Shown here: piece by piece, positions 22,239 to 33,020 of the stretch
How positions within the stretch are numbered: the stretch's first letter is position 1
Layout: each line of letters starts with the position of its first letter
Assembly (NCBI GenBank): GCA_964034945.1
Contig: OZ035961.1
Location: forward strand, 28,745,684 to 28,809,683
DNA: 64,000 nucleotides
Source of the DNA: Chrysopilus asiliformis
Lineage: Eukaryota > Arthropoda > Insecta > Diptera > Rhagionidae
Direction of reading: 5' to 3'
The notes under the pieces: generated by a model
Told to the model about the DNA's origin: nothing
The model's database searches: none
The model's input: only the letters and a program-made list of their open reading frames with translations
Made by a program: the position numbers and the translations under genes

Positions 22239-24579
22239 ATATATTCTTTTTTCAGAGCAGTTTTTTTTATGTTTAATAAATCAAAGGGTCTTTTTTTTGA
22301 CGATTTTATAGTAGTAAATTTTTAAAGTGCAAAAACATACATCAATAAGTGAATGAATTGTGATAAATTTAACAAAGTTGAAATAGATATGGTCGTTATA
22401 AACGTTATACAAGTTGGTTTTATCCATCTCAATGTCACAATTATGTAATCCATGCAGTTCACAAAGTTAAATTCCTTATCACTAAATATTGAAGATTTGT
22501 TAGGTGGTGGTTGTGGGTGGCTGGGTTTTGATCGAACTGGAAAAATAATTCATGCTAAACTTTTTGCGGATAAATATCCCTTACGGGTAACAAATGGTAG
22601 ATCCGATGGGGCTATCCTATTCACATACATTACATTATGGTATACAATCTGGATGTTTTTATATACCTAACTAACTTGTATGTTAGATACATCGCATTCA
22701 TTTGATTTTGAATATCTGTATCTGTATATATGTGTGAAGATTTTTTGAATGGGAATCAACCTAAGAGAACTTTTAGGTTAGGTTCGTCTATAAATATCGA
22801 ATTGGTGTGTGAAATGGTATGTTTGAGGAGTTAGTATTATTATGGAAATTTGATCTGATCGTCTATCATCGTTTCAATCGACTGAATGTCTGTTAATATA
22901 TAAGAGGTACATCAACACGAATTTTGAAATTAGATGAAGCATTTTTAAGATTCAAGGGGTCACCGTATCTGTAGAGAAATAAAAAAAACAATTGGCTTTT
23001 AGCTCCAAGGTGAAAGGTGAGTGTTCTTTAATATTATTCATTAAATGGCGTGAATCGACTCTTTTGTGAATCCAAACAATAAACATTTAATTTAAATTTG
23101 AGAAATGATAATGTGTAGAAATATTGTAATTTATGAGTGTAAGATACAAATATTTTTAAGACATATTTTTGCAATTGTGGGGTTAATGGACTATAAATTG
23201 ATTATAATTTCCACACTTTGACAATAGGCTGTTATTTATGATGTATGCTTAGCAAAAAATATTTTCCACAAAAACAGATAATAATTTAGGACATTCTATC
23301 TTCTGTGGTTGTAGAGACAACAGCAAACTACTACTAATCTGATTAAAAAAAATCTGAAATTCTATATTTCTAATTAAAAAGTTGATGTACCAACAATTGC
23401 TGAAAATCTGTTGAATTTTGTGAGGAACTTTAATTAATAAGTTCATCCGTTTTTGAAGTTAAATTTAATATAAATTTAATATTAACGACAATTTGTTAAA
23501 GAAAAAAGAAAAAAAAAATAATAAAAAAGGATTGAAAAATGTGTAGGAAATCGGGCGAAGAAAATGGCCATCCATTTCTAAAATATTCTTCTCTGTTTAC
23601 AAGCCACGCTTATAAAACTATTTCTAAGTTCTCTCGGTTCAGAACCCACACAGTTTCAGCTATACAATTTCGAAATTTCGAAGTTATACTATTTCAATTA
23701 TACAATTTCGAAATTTCGAAAAAATGGCGTCATGCGTCCGTCATTTTGTTTCTTTCAAAATTTCAAACACGGCTTGGTGACTAGCTCTTTACACAATGGG
23801 TATTTTGTTCTTACGATTTTGAAAAAATGGCGGGGTGCTTCCGCCATTTTGTTTTTCTCAAAGTTCCAAAAACGGCTTCGTGACTATTTTTCCAAGTCCT
23901 TTTATTTCAGATCCTACACGATGGATATTTTGTGTAATAAATTCATACAAGATGGCGCTAGGCAGCCACCATTCTGATTTTTGATGTTACATAATATTTT
24001 TATTGTCACTGGATTTACGTATGTGTGCAAAATTTTAAGTGAATTGGATATGTGGAAGTGGGTCAGAATTAGAATACCGAATTTAAACCTTACAAGTGAA
24101 AGTAATTAAAATTTCGTGAAAACAAAAATACTTTTTTTTGGACAGCAGATGAGAGGTTTTTATTTTCAAGAGTTGTTTCACATTTAGATGTCAAGTATTC
24201 ATCTTCTACTTTATCCCTTCATCTGCTATCTGTTTATTCTTTTGGAAAATTTTGGTCCGGTTTTCACGGTCACAAAATGTGTTCTATAACAAAATTGATT
24301 CATCACAGCATAGTAGGAAAAGATTGTTACAAGAAAATAATGGAACAGATTTCAGTAGTGAAAAAATTTCCTTATATAACAAAGTAGTGGAAACCGGATC
24401 CAATTCCTTCAGCAGTTCAAAATATAGTAGAAGATTAACACAATCAGGGAAATTTGAATATTGTGTTCAATTTTTACCATAATTAAGAATAATGTTTAAA
24501 GCTTTGTCGATTTTTTCAACATCAATTTGTGTACTTTTAAAATTCAGCTTTTATTTAAGACGTGCGATTTGATCAAGAA
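22239..24579. other. Unassigned AT-rich DNA with one direct-repeat cluster
   Basis: No gene recognised. A 72-codon frame at 22452-22670 and a 76-codon frame at 24252-24482 have no domain or signal peptide that I can identify. The repeat cluster at 23645-23960 is listed separately. Confidence 0.4.
23645..23960. repeat. ATGGCG-module direct repeats with internal hairpins
   Basis: Two units of about 106 bp start with AAAAAATGGCG at about 23719 and 23824. Each continues to a CATTTTGTTT stretch and a CACGGCTTGGTGAC- or AACGGCTTCGTGAC-like end. ATGGCG pairs with CGCCAT within the second unit (23827-23849). Upstream, ATACAATTTCGAAATTTCGA is duplicated (23663 and 23699). A third diverged ATGGCG lies near 23953. 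This looks like another amplified non-autonomous repeat family. Confidence 0.65.
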
Positions 24580-24581
24580 TG

Positions 24582-25508
24582 TAAAGGTTGTTTTTTTTTT
24601 TTGCTTAGATAGAACTTACGAAAGGGTTAACTGTCAAACGAGCTGTTATACTGCGCTCACTTTTAGGCATTTATGATCAGTATACTCTGGCCAATCATCA
24701 TCATGAATAGACTCACGCTTGAATAACGTTGCCAAATTATCCAAATTTACTTTGAAAGTTAGTCGTATATTCGCACCACTTATAAGCGTCGATTTTTTTA
24801 GCAAAATTTTGTTCAGCGATGAAGCTAATTTTTGCAAAATTGCCGCATATGGAGTGAGACCAATCCACAAGAGGCTCCATTACATCCAGCAAAATGCACC
24901 GTTTGGTGCGGTTTACACGCTGGTGGCATCATTGGACCTTATTTCTTCAAAAATGAGTCCGGAACTCGCGTTACGGTCAATGGAGATCTTTACCGCACCA
25001 TGATCAATGATTTTTTGTTTGAAAATATGGATGACATTGATCCGAACGAGATGTGGCTTCAACAGGATGGCGCTACGTGCCATACGGCGTCCGCAACCAT
25101 CGACTTATTGAAATCGAAATTTGGCGATAACTTGATTTCGAGAAATGGACCTGTCAATTGGCCTCCAAGGTCGTGCGATTTGACACCTCTCGATTATTTC
25201 CTGTGGGGTTACGTGAAGTCACTGGTTTATGCTGATAAACCAGCAACAATTGACGCTTTGGAGGCCAACATTGTTCATGTTATTCGTGACATACGGCCAG
25301 CAGTGCTCGAAAAAGTGGCCCAAAATTGGACGTCCAGAATGCGCTTCGTCAAGAACAGCCGCGGTTGCCATATGCCCGAAATCATTTTCAAATGTTAATG
25401 CCATGTATTGATCTTTCGAATAAATAAAAAAATTTGATTAAAATTTAATTTTTTGTGTGACTTTCTAAAATTTGAAGTTCTATCGGGCTTAAAAAAAACA
25501 CCCGGTGT
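24582..25508 (+). mobile_element. Defective DD41D Tc1/mariner-superfamily element
   Basis: The imperfect ends are about 36 bp each and converge on a shared GATAGAACTT motif: about 24582-24617 on the left and 25474-25508 on the right, where the inverted sequence starts ACACCGGGTGTTTTTTTTAAG. TA dinucleotides sit at both tips, as in Tc1/mariner insertions. At about 927 bp it is shorter than the roughly 1.3 kb of complete relatives: the N-terminal DNA-binding part is missing and the catalytic part is frameshifted. Confidence 0.75.
24803..25398 (+). pseudogene. Transposase remnant, DD41D type
   Basis: The frame opens with KILFSDEANF (first catalytic Asp at codon 24818-24820). It is broken by a small deletion with frameshift near 24834, and continues from QNCRIWSETNPQEAPLH through TVWCGLHAGGIIGPYFF, LQQDGATCHTA (second Asp) and WPPRSCDLTPLDYFLWGYVK (third Asp), to the stop at 25396-25398. 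Forty-one residues separate the second and third Asp, fitting the DD41D group and not DD34D mariner. About 12 residues expected between the first Asp block and QNCRIWS are lost with the frameshift, and no N-terminal helix-turn-helix precedes. The long C-terminal frame has no ATG start. It cannot make transposase, but the C-terminal half is well preserved. Confidence 0.85.
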
Positions 25509-28005
25509 ATTGGAATGTAAATAAAAAAAATTGTTTTAAATCTCTCAGAATTTATGTCCAATATTTACAATGTAAAGCGTTTTAAAGAATTATTCTGGCA
25601 TCCAGTACAACTTGTAGTTCAAAGGATTTATTAACTAGTTATGAGAGAAGCATTTTAAAAAATTCTTTTAAATAAATGTTCTTAGAAAGAAAAACTATTT
25701 TTGGGCAAAAATACTGAACTTGCCATTGAAGAACAACCTTTAAAGTTTTGACAAGAATGTGCAAAAATGTTCTTTTTGAATTATGATCATAAATCTTATA
25801 AAATAATGAATAACTTATATTTATAAATGCTTTAGTTGCAGTAAGAGTGACCCAAAGACAATTATGATCATGTATAAATAAAACACTACCAAATATAGAC
25901 TACTTAAATTTTTCTATAAAATGCATAAATTAGACAAGTTGTTTGCCTAATAGCGAACGCTCCTTGAAACATATTAAAACTGAGGTTTATCATGAACGAT
26001 TTTTCTCAATTTATAAATGAATTTTAATTAAACGACCTCGGATGAATTTCTTATGGCAATAAGAAAATGAATCTTATTTTCCAATAATGAAAAGCAAGTA
26101 CTCGAGATATGCATTTCCTTCGTTGGAGAACAAGAAGAAAATGTCAGACAGGTTAAAGTTCGCCCCTGACATAATATTGATAATTTATTAACCTTGTTTT
26201 ATTAAATTTTCGTGAATATTTTCCGGCGGAAGTTTGAACTCGACGAGACAGACCAATTTTGTTGGCCACGAATTGAGAGGTTGATCATTCTGAAGGTAAA
26301 TGACTTTTCACCTGTACTTGTGAACGAATATTAAACTGATTTTACTTGTAATTTTAAATTGCAATACTCCATTTCCAGTCGATTGCTATATATTTTAGTC
26401 GTAAATTGGTTTATATAGCATACCTATGTATAATTCTTTAATTAAGAAAATTGTTTATTCGGGATAAAATATTAATATTAAGTTTTTTGATGTTTTATTT
26501 AGCTAAGATGACATACATGTATTCCGAAATATTGCAATACCTGTGTAATAAATAACTGTATCGCCTGCTAAATCATTTCAGTCTATATGTTTTCAATGAA
26601 ATTTCTACGGCAAATACTTTATCTTCTTTATATTTTTAGGCAAATAATTAAAGATAAGGTAAGAGAAGATTTGTGCACTATCGGTAGAGTGACCATCCCT
26701 CCCGGATAAGCCACGACTGTCCAAGATTTGAGAACATCGCAAATTTTGTTGAGAAAATCCTTCGTAAGTTTCCTAAAGAAAAATTCACCATAGACCAAAC
26801 ATTTTCATCTTTTAAAAGAAACGTAACTTTAATTTTGTTAAAAACTCTCTGCAGTTCAAGCTTTACTCTTGTAAAACCAATTTTCATAGCAAATTGATTT
26901 TAAATAAAGTCTTGCTTACACATAACGCTACCCTCCACCTAAAATGTTTGGTCATCTCCATGGGGTGCCATTGCCTCTTAGATATGTAATTGTAGCCGTT
27001 TTTATTTAAATTTTAGTTGTAAACAATATTCTAAACATAACGTTTACAGTCAGAAAAATAAAAATGCTGATCCAAGTCAACTTTTTGACTAGTGGCCTGT
27101 AATACTCTGGCCTGAAGCAGGCAAAGTGAGTTATCCATTACATGACATTACATCCTCGAAATACCTGCCGCAGGTCAACCCGTGCAGCTCCTTACTCATT
27201 ACTTTACTTACTACAGGTTTAACTTTTGAATTTCTCCCGCCACTGGTTGACACATTTTTACTTTTCCTAACGCAGGCGAACGCGCGCATAGCACAGGCTA
27301 AATTTTCCTGCAAGAAGCCAATTACGCCATACACAAGTTGACGACTTTTACTCAATTTTTCTGAGTGTAATAGCTTCTCTCGCTAGATACCAATTTTTTA
27401 TTCACTTGTGCCGGATTTCTCACGGAGAAGGAATAAATACAGTGAAAGTCTTCTTTAACGGACACCTCTCATAGACGGATAATTTCTTTAAACAAACACA
27501 TTTCCTGTGATCAAATTCGTGGCTCTACTCCTGAAAGTGCTCTCATAAGGGGACACCTCCCTTAATGGGAGCTTTCATTGTATTTGAAATCAATTCGATT
27601 GAACTAAAGGAAGAGAAAACTGTTTTAGTAAGCGTCAGTAAAGTTAGAACAACTGCTAGATTTCTGTTGTTGACCTGACGACCAGACAGGAGGGTCCCTT
27701 CTGTGTGTTGAGAGAAGCAAATATCATTCAAAAATTTCTGTCAAAAAAAACCTCGAGTTTCAAAATTTTGAAAATTAGTGATTAACAATATTTGTAAAAA
27801 AAAATTCGATGTTCTGCAAAAAATCTGTGTATTTCCTGAGCAAAACAAGACTCTATGAATATTAATTTTGAAAGTGGTTAAAATGAACAACAAAATTTCA
27901 TGGCTTTAACCCCTTCAGACCTGAATTATTTTTTTTAAAAAATTTGGTTGTGATAAAATTTGTGTTGATAAAGTGGGTAAATAAGAATAAGAAAATATTG
28001 AAAAA
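25509..28005. other. Unassigned AT-rich DNA
   Basis: No gene recognised. 26689-26740 carries a transposon-end-like stretch (GTGACCATCCCTCCCGGATA) related to that near 10127. 27110-27360 is more balanced in composition, with short open frames on both strands but no domain. Confidence 0.4.
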
Positions 28006-28581
28006 ACATAACAAAAGCTATAATTGCCAATCTGGCAATCATTGGAGACCCGTATGGTGATCTTCGTATCAAAATTGGAACAGTTGTACCAAAATTCCAG
28101 TTTGAAGTCAAACTTTCCAATAAGATTTTTTTAAAATTTTTTCCAATCGGATTTTGATGTATGAGAGTTTTATGTAGAATCATATCCTAAATAACTTTTG
28201 TTCTTGCACTTTTTTGATAAGATGCACCGTTTTTGAGATATTCACAAAAAACGATTTCGTTCGTATGGGGGGTACCCCCCCCTAATGGTCCATTTTTGCC
28301 CATTAACGAACTTAGCCTCGCATTTTACGAAAAACGGACCTGTGCCAAATTTCAAGTCTCTAGCTCAATCCGTGCGCCCGCAATCCGCGCCACAGACAGA
28401 CAGACAGACGGACAGACGGACAGACGGACGGACAGACAGACGGACGGACATGCAGAAATTAAATATTTTTATCATTCTAAACACACTGGTGTAATTCATT
28501 TTTTTGTGCGATGACGGGATCTTGGCGTTACAAACGGTAAGGCAAAGTTAATATACCCTTTGGTTTCACCATACGGGTATA
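28006..28581 (-). mobile_element. HINE/DINE-1-like element, family A copy 2
   Basis: Inverse orientation of copy 1. The 3' stem-loop lies at about 28021-28039, the 13-bp sub-terminal pair at 28048-28060 and 28566-28578, the GACA/GACG core at about 28395-28450, and the terminal GGGTATA hairpin ends at 28581. The conserved segment that translates as NGPFLPINELSLAFYEK is present. The 5'/3' architecture is complete, so this is a full-length non-autonomous copy. Confidence 0.85.
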
Positions 28582-29796
28582 AAAAAAAAATCCAAGATCT
28601 ATTACTGTTTTCGATAGCTTGTAATGTGTACAAACGTTCGCAACCGGTCTCAAATACGAAATAATCTTATGAAATTGTTATATTTGGGAAAAACTTTAAT
28701 GTGTACAAATGTAACCACCGGGTCTGAAAGAGTTAAAAGTCGTTAAGGGAACTTTTAAAATTTTTCGTCGTTTTTGAATATTTCTGATGGCAATAAATGG
28801 TTCGATTCAAATTCGATTATTTATCATAGTTACGGTATAGAAAGGTGGAGTAAATTTTTTTTAATAAATAGCTATACTTACTTTAGTGAGAAAAGCCGTT
28901 AATGTAGCAGGTAAAATAAGTTCGTTCCATATCATTTCCAATTCAAATCTTATGGAATTCCCTCCCACAACCCATCAACTATTGTGGTCATAGTCTTAAG
29001 GTATTTTATGAAAATGTAAATGTGCACGAAAACAGAGAAAACGACAATAACAACAACAACAACAAAAAAACACAACTGATGCTGGTAAGACGACAACATG
29101 CTGCTGCTGGTGGTTATGGTGCAGAGCTGTTAAGTCTGGCCAACATTGATCTTTAAGATTCACTTTCTTCCCAGGCATGCGGAGCTCATTGTTACAGCTG
29201 TAAATTCGCCGCAACTGAATCCCGCAACACAAGTTCATTAAAGCTTTGCTTCTGGTAGCTTTTATTTTATGTTTTATGTTGGCCATGTGGATGCGACGCT
29301 ACGGGGATTGAAGGCGATTTCTACGAGATTGAGACTACTTGAAAAGAACAACAGAAGCCCAGTAGCAGCCAACACTTGATTTTTCCTTAGGCGCGGTATA
29401 GTAGTACAAGTACGTATTGTATTTGGTTTAATTTTGAATGCCATGGTGTCGGGTTTTCCACCCAAATAAAATACCAATAAGTGAATGTAGATGTTTGAGA
29501 TAAGGCACGTTTTGCGAAATAGCTTCCGTTCGTAGAATTTTATATAGGATCACAATTATTGTAAACGCCCATAAAATTATGTTAAATTAAACTAAAGCGA
29601 ATTCCCCCTGAGAATTTGTTTTAAAAGCCACAAGTTTTTCTTGTTGTATTTCTCGGGTGGTTTGGAAGCTGTTAAAAATAGTAATCCTTATTGATTTTAC
29701 GCACGCAATAAAATTGGTAGAAGGTCCTTCAGAAATATGTTCAAATGAAAGAGATTTTATAATTTACGTCATACAAAAATCTCGTGCGCACATTTT
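28582..29796. other. Possible single-copy host spacer
   Basis: The stretch 29000-29440 lacks the window's repeat families and has more balanced composition (ACAACAACAACAAC run, then CATGCTGCTGCTGGTGG). This texture is typical of fly regulatory or untranslated DNA. Overlapping minus-strand frames of 96 and 67 codons show no domain. No gene is assigned. Confidence 0.35.
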
Positions 29797-30230
29797 TATA
29801 CCCTACATGCTGAAACCATTTAAGTGTACGTATAATATATTTACTCTACCATTTGTAACGAATAGTACTAATCGTCGGACAAAAAATGAATTTCACGAGT
29901 GTCTTCAGAATGATAGGTCGACTTGATTTTTCCATATTTGGTTTGTCCGTCTATGACTTGAGAAAGAATTCGGATAGATATCTGGAAGTCGGCTCATCCT
30001 CTTTTCTCGTTAAATGGGAGGTCGAGTTCTTTAACAGACAAAATCGGACCACACCTTTCCCCCTCTGTCATACAAACAGACAAGTTTTTGTGCGATTTTT
30101 TCGAGAACGGTAAGTCGTATCGAAAAATTTATAAAGATAGCATTGTTCACAATACAATTTTACATATGTGCTTCATACATGAAAATTCAATTGCAGCAAC
30201 TTTGGAAACAATCCAATCGGAATATTATCA

Positions 30231-30285
30231 TGAAATTGAATTTATTTGAAAGTTTAGAAATGAAATTGAATTTATTTGAAAGTTT
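30231..30285 (+). repeat. Tandem duplication, 25-bp unit, period 30
   Basis: The 25 bases beginning TGAAATTGAATTTATTTG occur at 30231-30255 and again at 30261-30285. The homologous repeat at 12284-12690 has one copy, so the duplication is private to this site, just beside the mariner insertion point. Confidence 0.9.
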
Positions 30286-30296
30286 TGAGTCATATA

Positions 30297-30326
30297 ACAC
30301 ATGGATCAATAAGTCCCGAGACTAAC
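30297..30326 (+). repeat. Mariner left ITR (30 bp)
   Basis: Perfect inverted match to 31560-31589. Identity ends at the next base, so 30 bp is the full ITR. Confidence 0.97.
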
Positions 30327-30360
30327 AATGAAAACAACATTTTTTTTGCCAAATTTTTTT

Positions 30361-31410
30361 TTATTCATCAATATAATCACCTTTTAGGGTGATACAATCG
30401 TTCCAATGCTTTTCCAATTTTTCAATACCATGTTTATAAAAAAAATTATCTTTCGCTTCAAAATAAGCTTCAGTTTCAGCGATGACCTCCTCATTTGAGC
30501 CAAATCTTTTTCCCTGGAGCATTTTTTTAAGATCAGCAAAGAGCCAGTAGTCACTGGGGGCTAAATCTGGCGAGTATGGGGGGTGGGGAAGCAGATGAAA
30601 GCCCAATTCGTTCAATTTTGCCATTGTTTTCATCGACTTGTGGCAGGGTGCATTGTCTTGGTGAAAAAGGATTTTTTTTCTCTGCATGTGCGGTCGTTTT
30701 TTTGCGATTTCCTCCTTCAAACGCACCAGCAAGTCAATATAATAATCACTGTTGATCGATTTACCTTTTTCGAGGTAGTCAATGAAAATCACGCCATGCG
30801 TATCCCAAAAAACTGACGCCATGACTTTGCCAGCTGACTGCTGCGTTTTCGGACGCTTCGGACGGCTTTCGCCAGCTGTGCGCCACTCAGATGACTGCCG
30901 CTTCGACTCTGGAGTGTAGTGATGTATCCATGTTTCGTCCATGGTCACGTAACGACGCAAGAAATCTTTTTTATTGCGAGTAAATAGCGATAAACAGCTT
31001 TCTGAATCATCGACTCGTTGCTGTTTTTGTTTCATCGAAAGCAATCGCGGCACCCACTTGGAAAAAACCTTTTTCATGCTCAATTTTTCATGAAGGATAG
31101 TAAATGCACTTCCATATGATATCTGTGTTATCTCAGCAATCTCACGGAGCTTCACTTTACGATCTTTCATTATAATTTTTGTCACTTCACTCACATTTTC
31201 CGGTGTAACGGCTTCCACAGGTCTACCCGAGCGTTCCGCGTCATTTGTGTCGGTACGACCACGTTTAAACTCGGCAAACCACCGACAAATCGTTGCTTTT
31301 GATGGACAAGAGTCCGGGTAACATTTTTCAATCCATTGTTTCGCTTGCACGGTGTTTTTACCCATTAAAAAACAATGTTTTATCAGAACACGAAACTCGG
31401 TTTTTTCCAT
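30361..31410 (-). CDS. Mariner transposase, full length
   Basis: 349 residues, the usual length for mariner transposase, a nuclear cut-and-paste enzyme that binds the ITRs and inserts at TA. The N-terminal half (about 1-110) is the paired helix-turn-helix region: FRVLIKHCFLMGKNTVQA, then CRWFAEFKRGRTD and a GRP linker near 80, then a second HTH around EIAEITQISYGSAFTILHE. The linker motif usually WVPHEL is WVPRLLS here. The catalytic DDE/D core follows: TMDETWIHHYTPESK (first Asp), HQDNAPCHKS (second) and PPYSPDLAPSDYWLF (third), with 34 residues between the second and third Asp, i.e. DD34D. There is no stop, frameshift or intron. The ATG at 31410-31408 is the first in the frame, about 150 bp inside the right ITR; the stop lies about 35 bp from the left ITR. 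Altered WVPHEL could affect dimer regulation; activity is inferred. Confidence 0.97.
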   Translation of the reverse strand: MEKTEFRVLIKHCFLMGKNTVQAKQWIEKCYPDSCPSKATICRWFAEFKRGRTDTNDAERSGRPVEAVTPENVSEVTKIIMKDRKVKLREIAEITQISYGSAFTILHEKLSMKKVFSKWVPRLLSMKQKQQRVDDSESCLSLFTRNKKDFLRRYVTMDETWIHHYTPESKRQSSEWRTAGESRPKRPKTQQSAGKVMASVFWDTHGVIFIDYLEKGKSINSDYYIDLLVRLKEEIAKKRPHMQRKKILFHQDNAPCHKSMKTMAKLNELGFHLLPHPPYSPDLAPSDYWLFADLKKMLQGKRFGSNEEVIAETEAYFEAKDNFFYKHGIEKLEKHWNDCITLKGDYIDE

Positions 31411-31559
31411 TTTTTAAACAAACTACAAAACGACTTTACTCCAACCTCGATAACTCAGCTGTTTCTGGTCCGATCGACTTAAAATTTTGACACGTTTCAA
31501 GCAAAGGTTAGTACTCTAGAAAGACGTGGTTACTGGTTTACTACGAGCGTCATCTCTGG

Positions 31560-31589
31560 GTTAGTCTCGGGACTTATTGATCCATGTGT
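31560..31589 (-). repeat. Mariner right ITR (30 bp)
   Basis: Perfect inverted match to 30297-30326, followed by the TA duplicate at 31590-31591. This is the transposase 5' side. Confidence 0.97.
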
Positions 31590-31640
31590 TAGGGTATTGC
31601 ACGACTGCGTGGTAATCGTAGTATTCATTTTACTTTAAAA

Positions 31641-32116
31641 GAGAAAACACAGTCGAATTTTGGAATCAAAAATCTAGGCTTTTTTATTGGAGCAGCAGTA
31701 AGTAGATATTTAAAAAAAAATCTTTCAATTATTGCTATGCATTACTTCAAATAATTTTCACGTACCAACAATTAGAAAGAAAACTTTTTAACCTCTGAAA
31801 AAAAATGCATGATTTTAAATGATTTACTTAAAAAAAGTTTTTTTTAATATTGCGTTGGTGACCATTCTTGATAACAGAGACTTTTGGTAGTATATTTGAA
31901 TTCAAAAGGTTAAAGTGCTTCAAAATATCGGTTCTAAAATAACATGTTGATTGGATAGATTATATTTTCGGTTTTTGGAGTTGAATGCAACCCATTTTGA
32001 AGGTTAGTTTCGATTTTCAAAGCATTCATTTTCACCTTATATTTTTGGCAAAATATGTTTTAGGGTGGATCGACATTTTTATCGAATTTCGAAATTTTTC
32101 CTTTAACGGTTTTTAC
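31641..32116. other. AT-rich DNA ending in a family B fragment
   Basis: Nothing recognised up to about 32030. From about 32040 to 32116 the sequence joins across the hAT element to 32922-32963, as a plus-oriented piece of family B. Confidence 0.45.
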
Positions 32117-32921
32117 CTGGGATGGGAAACGTTATCGTAACGTAACGAAATAACGAAATTATTTTTGTCCTTTTTCTTCAAAATTCCGCTATAACGTTAT
32201 AGAAATTCAATTCCGTTACAATAACGAAAAACGTAACGAAAAACGAAAAACGAAAAAAAATATTACGTTTTTTCGTTATTTAATAATTTTTACTTGGTTG
32301 TTCAGTATTAATTTTTTGGGAAATTTTCCACAAAATTTCCTCAAGTATAACCCCACAAAGCTGCCACCTGCATAAAAAAATATTTAAGTAATATTTTTAA
32401 TCGTACCTACTTTTTTGGTATCGAAAATATTTTCTTTTTAGTAACTCCAGAAGTAGAGTGAATTTCGCGAAAGCAAAGTCCGACTCAGAATCAGCGACGT
32501 CAAAATAACCTAAAATTTTATATCTTTGATATTGACCAAAATTTCGTTTTTGTTGAGCAAATTCTTTTTAATGAACAAAACTTTTGTGCGATTTTTTTAA
32601 ATGTTTTATTGATTTTTTAACTTAATAATCACTATTTTTTATGTTTTTATTTGTATTTTTTTTTTGCTAAGTTTTATTATTTTGTATAGAATTTTTTTTT
32701 TGTGGAAATTGAACTGAATTACTTTGTGATAAACGATTATTAAAGTGCGTTTTTTTGTTTTCAGTTTCAATACAATGTGTAACGAAATAATAACGTTATA
32801 ACGTAACGAAATTAAATTTTTTATCGTTACAAAACGAAATAACGTAACGAAATAAAAGTTTAATTTCGTTACGTAACGATATGTATAACGTCACGATTTT
32901 TTATTTCGTTTCCCATCCCTG
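32117..32921. mobile_element. Non-autonomous hAT element, 805 bp, 8-bp target duplication
   Basis: Ends are CTGGGATGGGAAACG on the left and CAGGGATGGGAAACG inverted on the right. The octamer GTTTTTAC is duplicated perfectly at 32109-32116 and 32922-32929. Sub-terminal DNA is packed with AACGTAACGAAATAACG-type motifs in both orientations at both ends (32125-32275 and 32775-32900), probable transposase-binding repeats. The centre is AT-rich with no transposase. Family B copies at about 9708 and 59706 show the same target without insertion. Confidence 0.9.
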
Positions 32922-32922
32922 G

Positions 32923-33020
32923 TTTTTACGTCTCTCTAACGGTTCTCAAGATATTTGAAAAAAAAAATATTTTATATTTTTTCAAATATCTTGAGAACCG
33001 TTAGAGATACGTAAAAATCG
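32923..33020. repeat. Inverted repeat joining two family B pieces head to head
   Basis: TTTTTACGTCTCTCTAACGG through GATATTTGAAAAAA (32923-32963) is matched in inverse by 32978-33020, with a short AT-rich centre. Each arm is the conserved family B core, so two copies or fragments meet in opposite orientations and form a stem of about 40 bp. Confidence 0.85.

Larger units (their letters stand above)
30297..31589 (-). mobile_element. Intact mariner element (DD34D), 1293 bp
   Basis: The ITRs are 30 bp and identical: 30297-30326 and 31560-31589 (tip ACACATGGATCAATAAGTCC). The target TA is duplicated at 30295-30296 and 31590-31591. The interior is one uninterrupted transposase frame on the minus strand. 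Identical ITRs plus an unbroken gene indicate a recent insertion that could still be active. It lies within the HINE-like copy at 29797-31640. Confidence 0.97.
29797..31640 (+). mobile_element. HINE-like family A' copy, split by an intact mariner
   Basis: Starts with TATACCC (29797) and shares with family A the ATTTGTAACG and AATGAATTTCACGAGTGTCT stretches, but its GTCY core is reduced to one GTCCGTCT (29946). The right part resumes at 31592 with GGGTATTGC and fades by about 31640. Without 30297-31589 and one TA, it aligns with 12690-12284 read on the minus strand. Confidence 0.7.

Noticed and set aside
30583..30816. Plus-strand 77-codon frame
   Set aside because: Antisense shadow of the intact mariner transposase.
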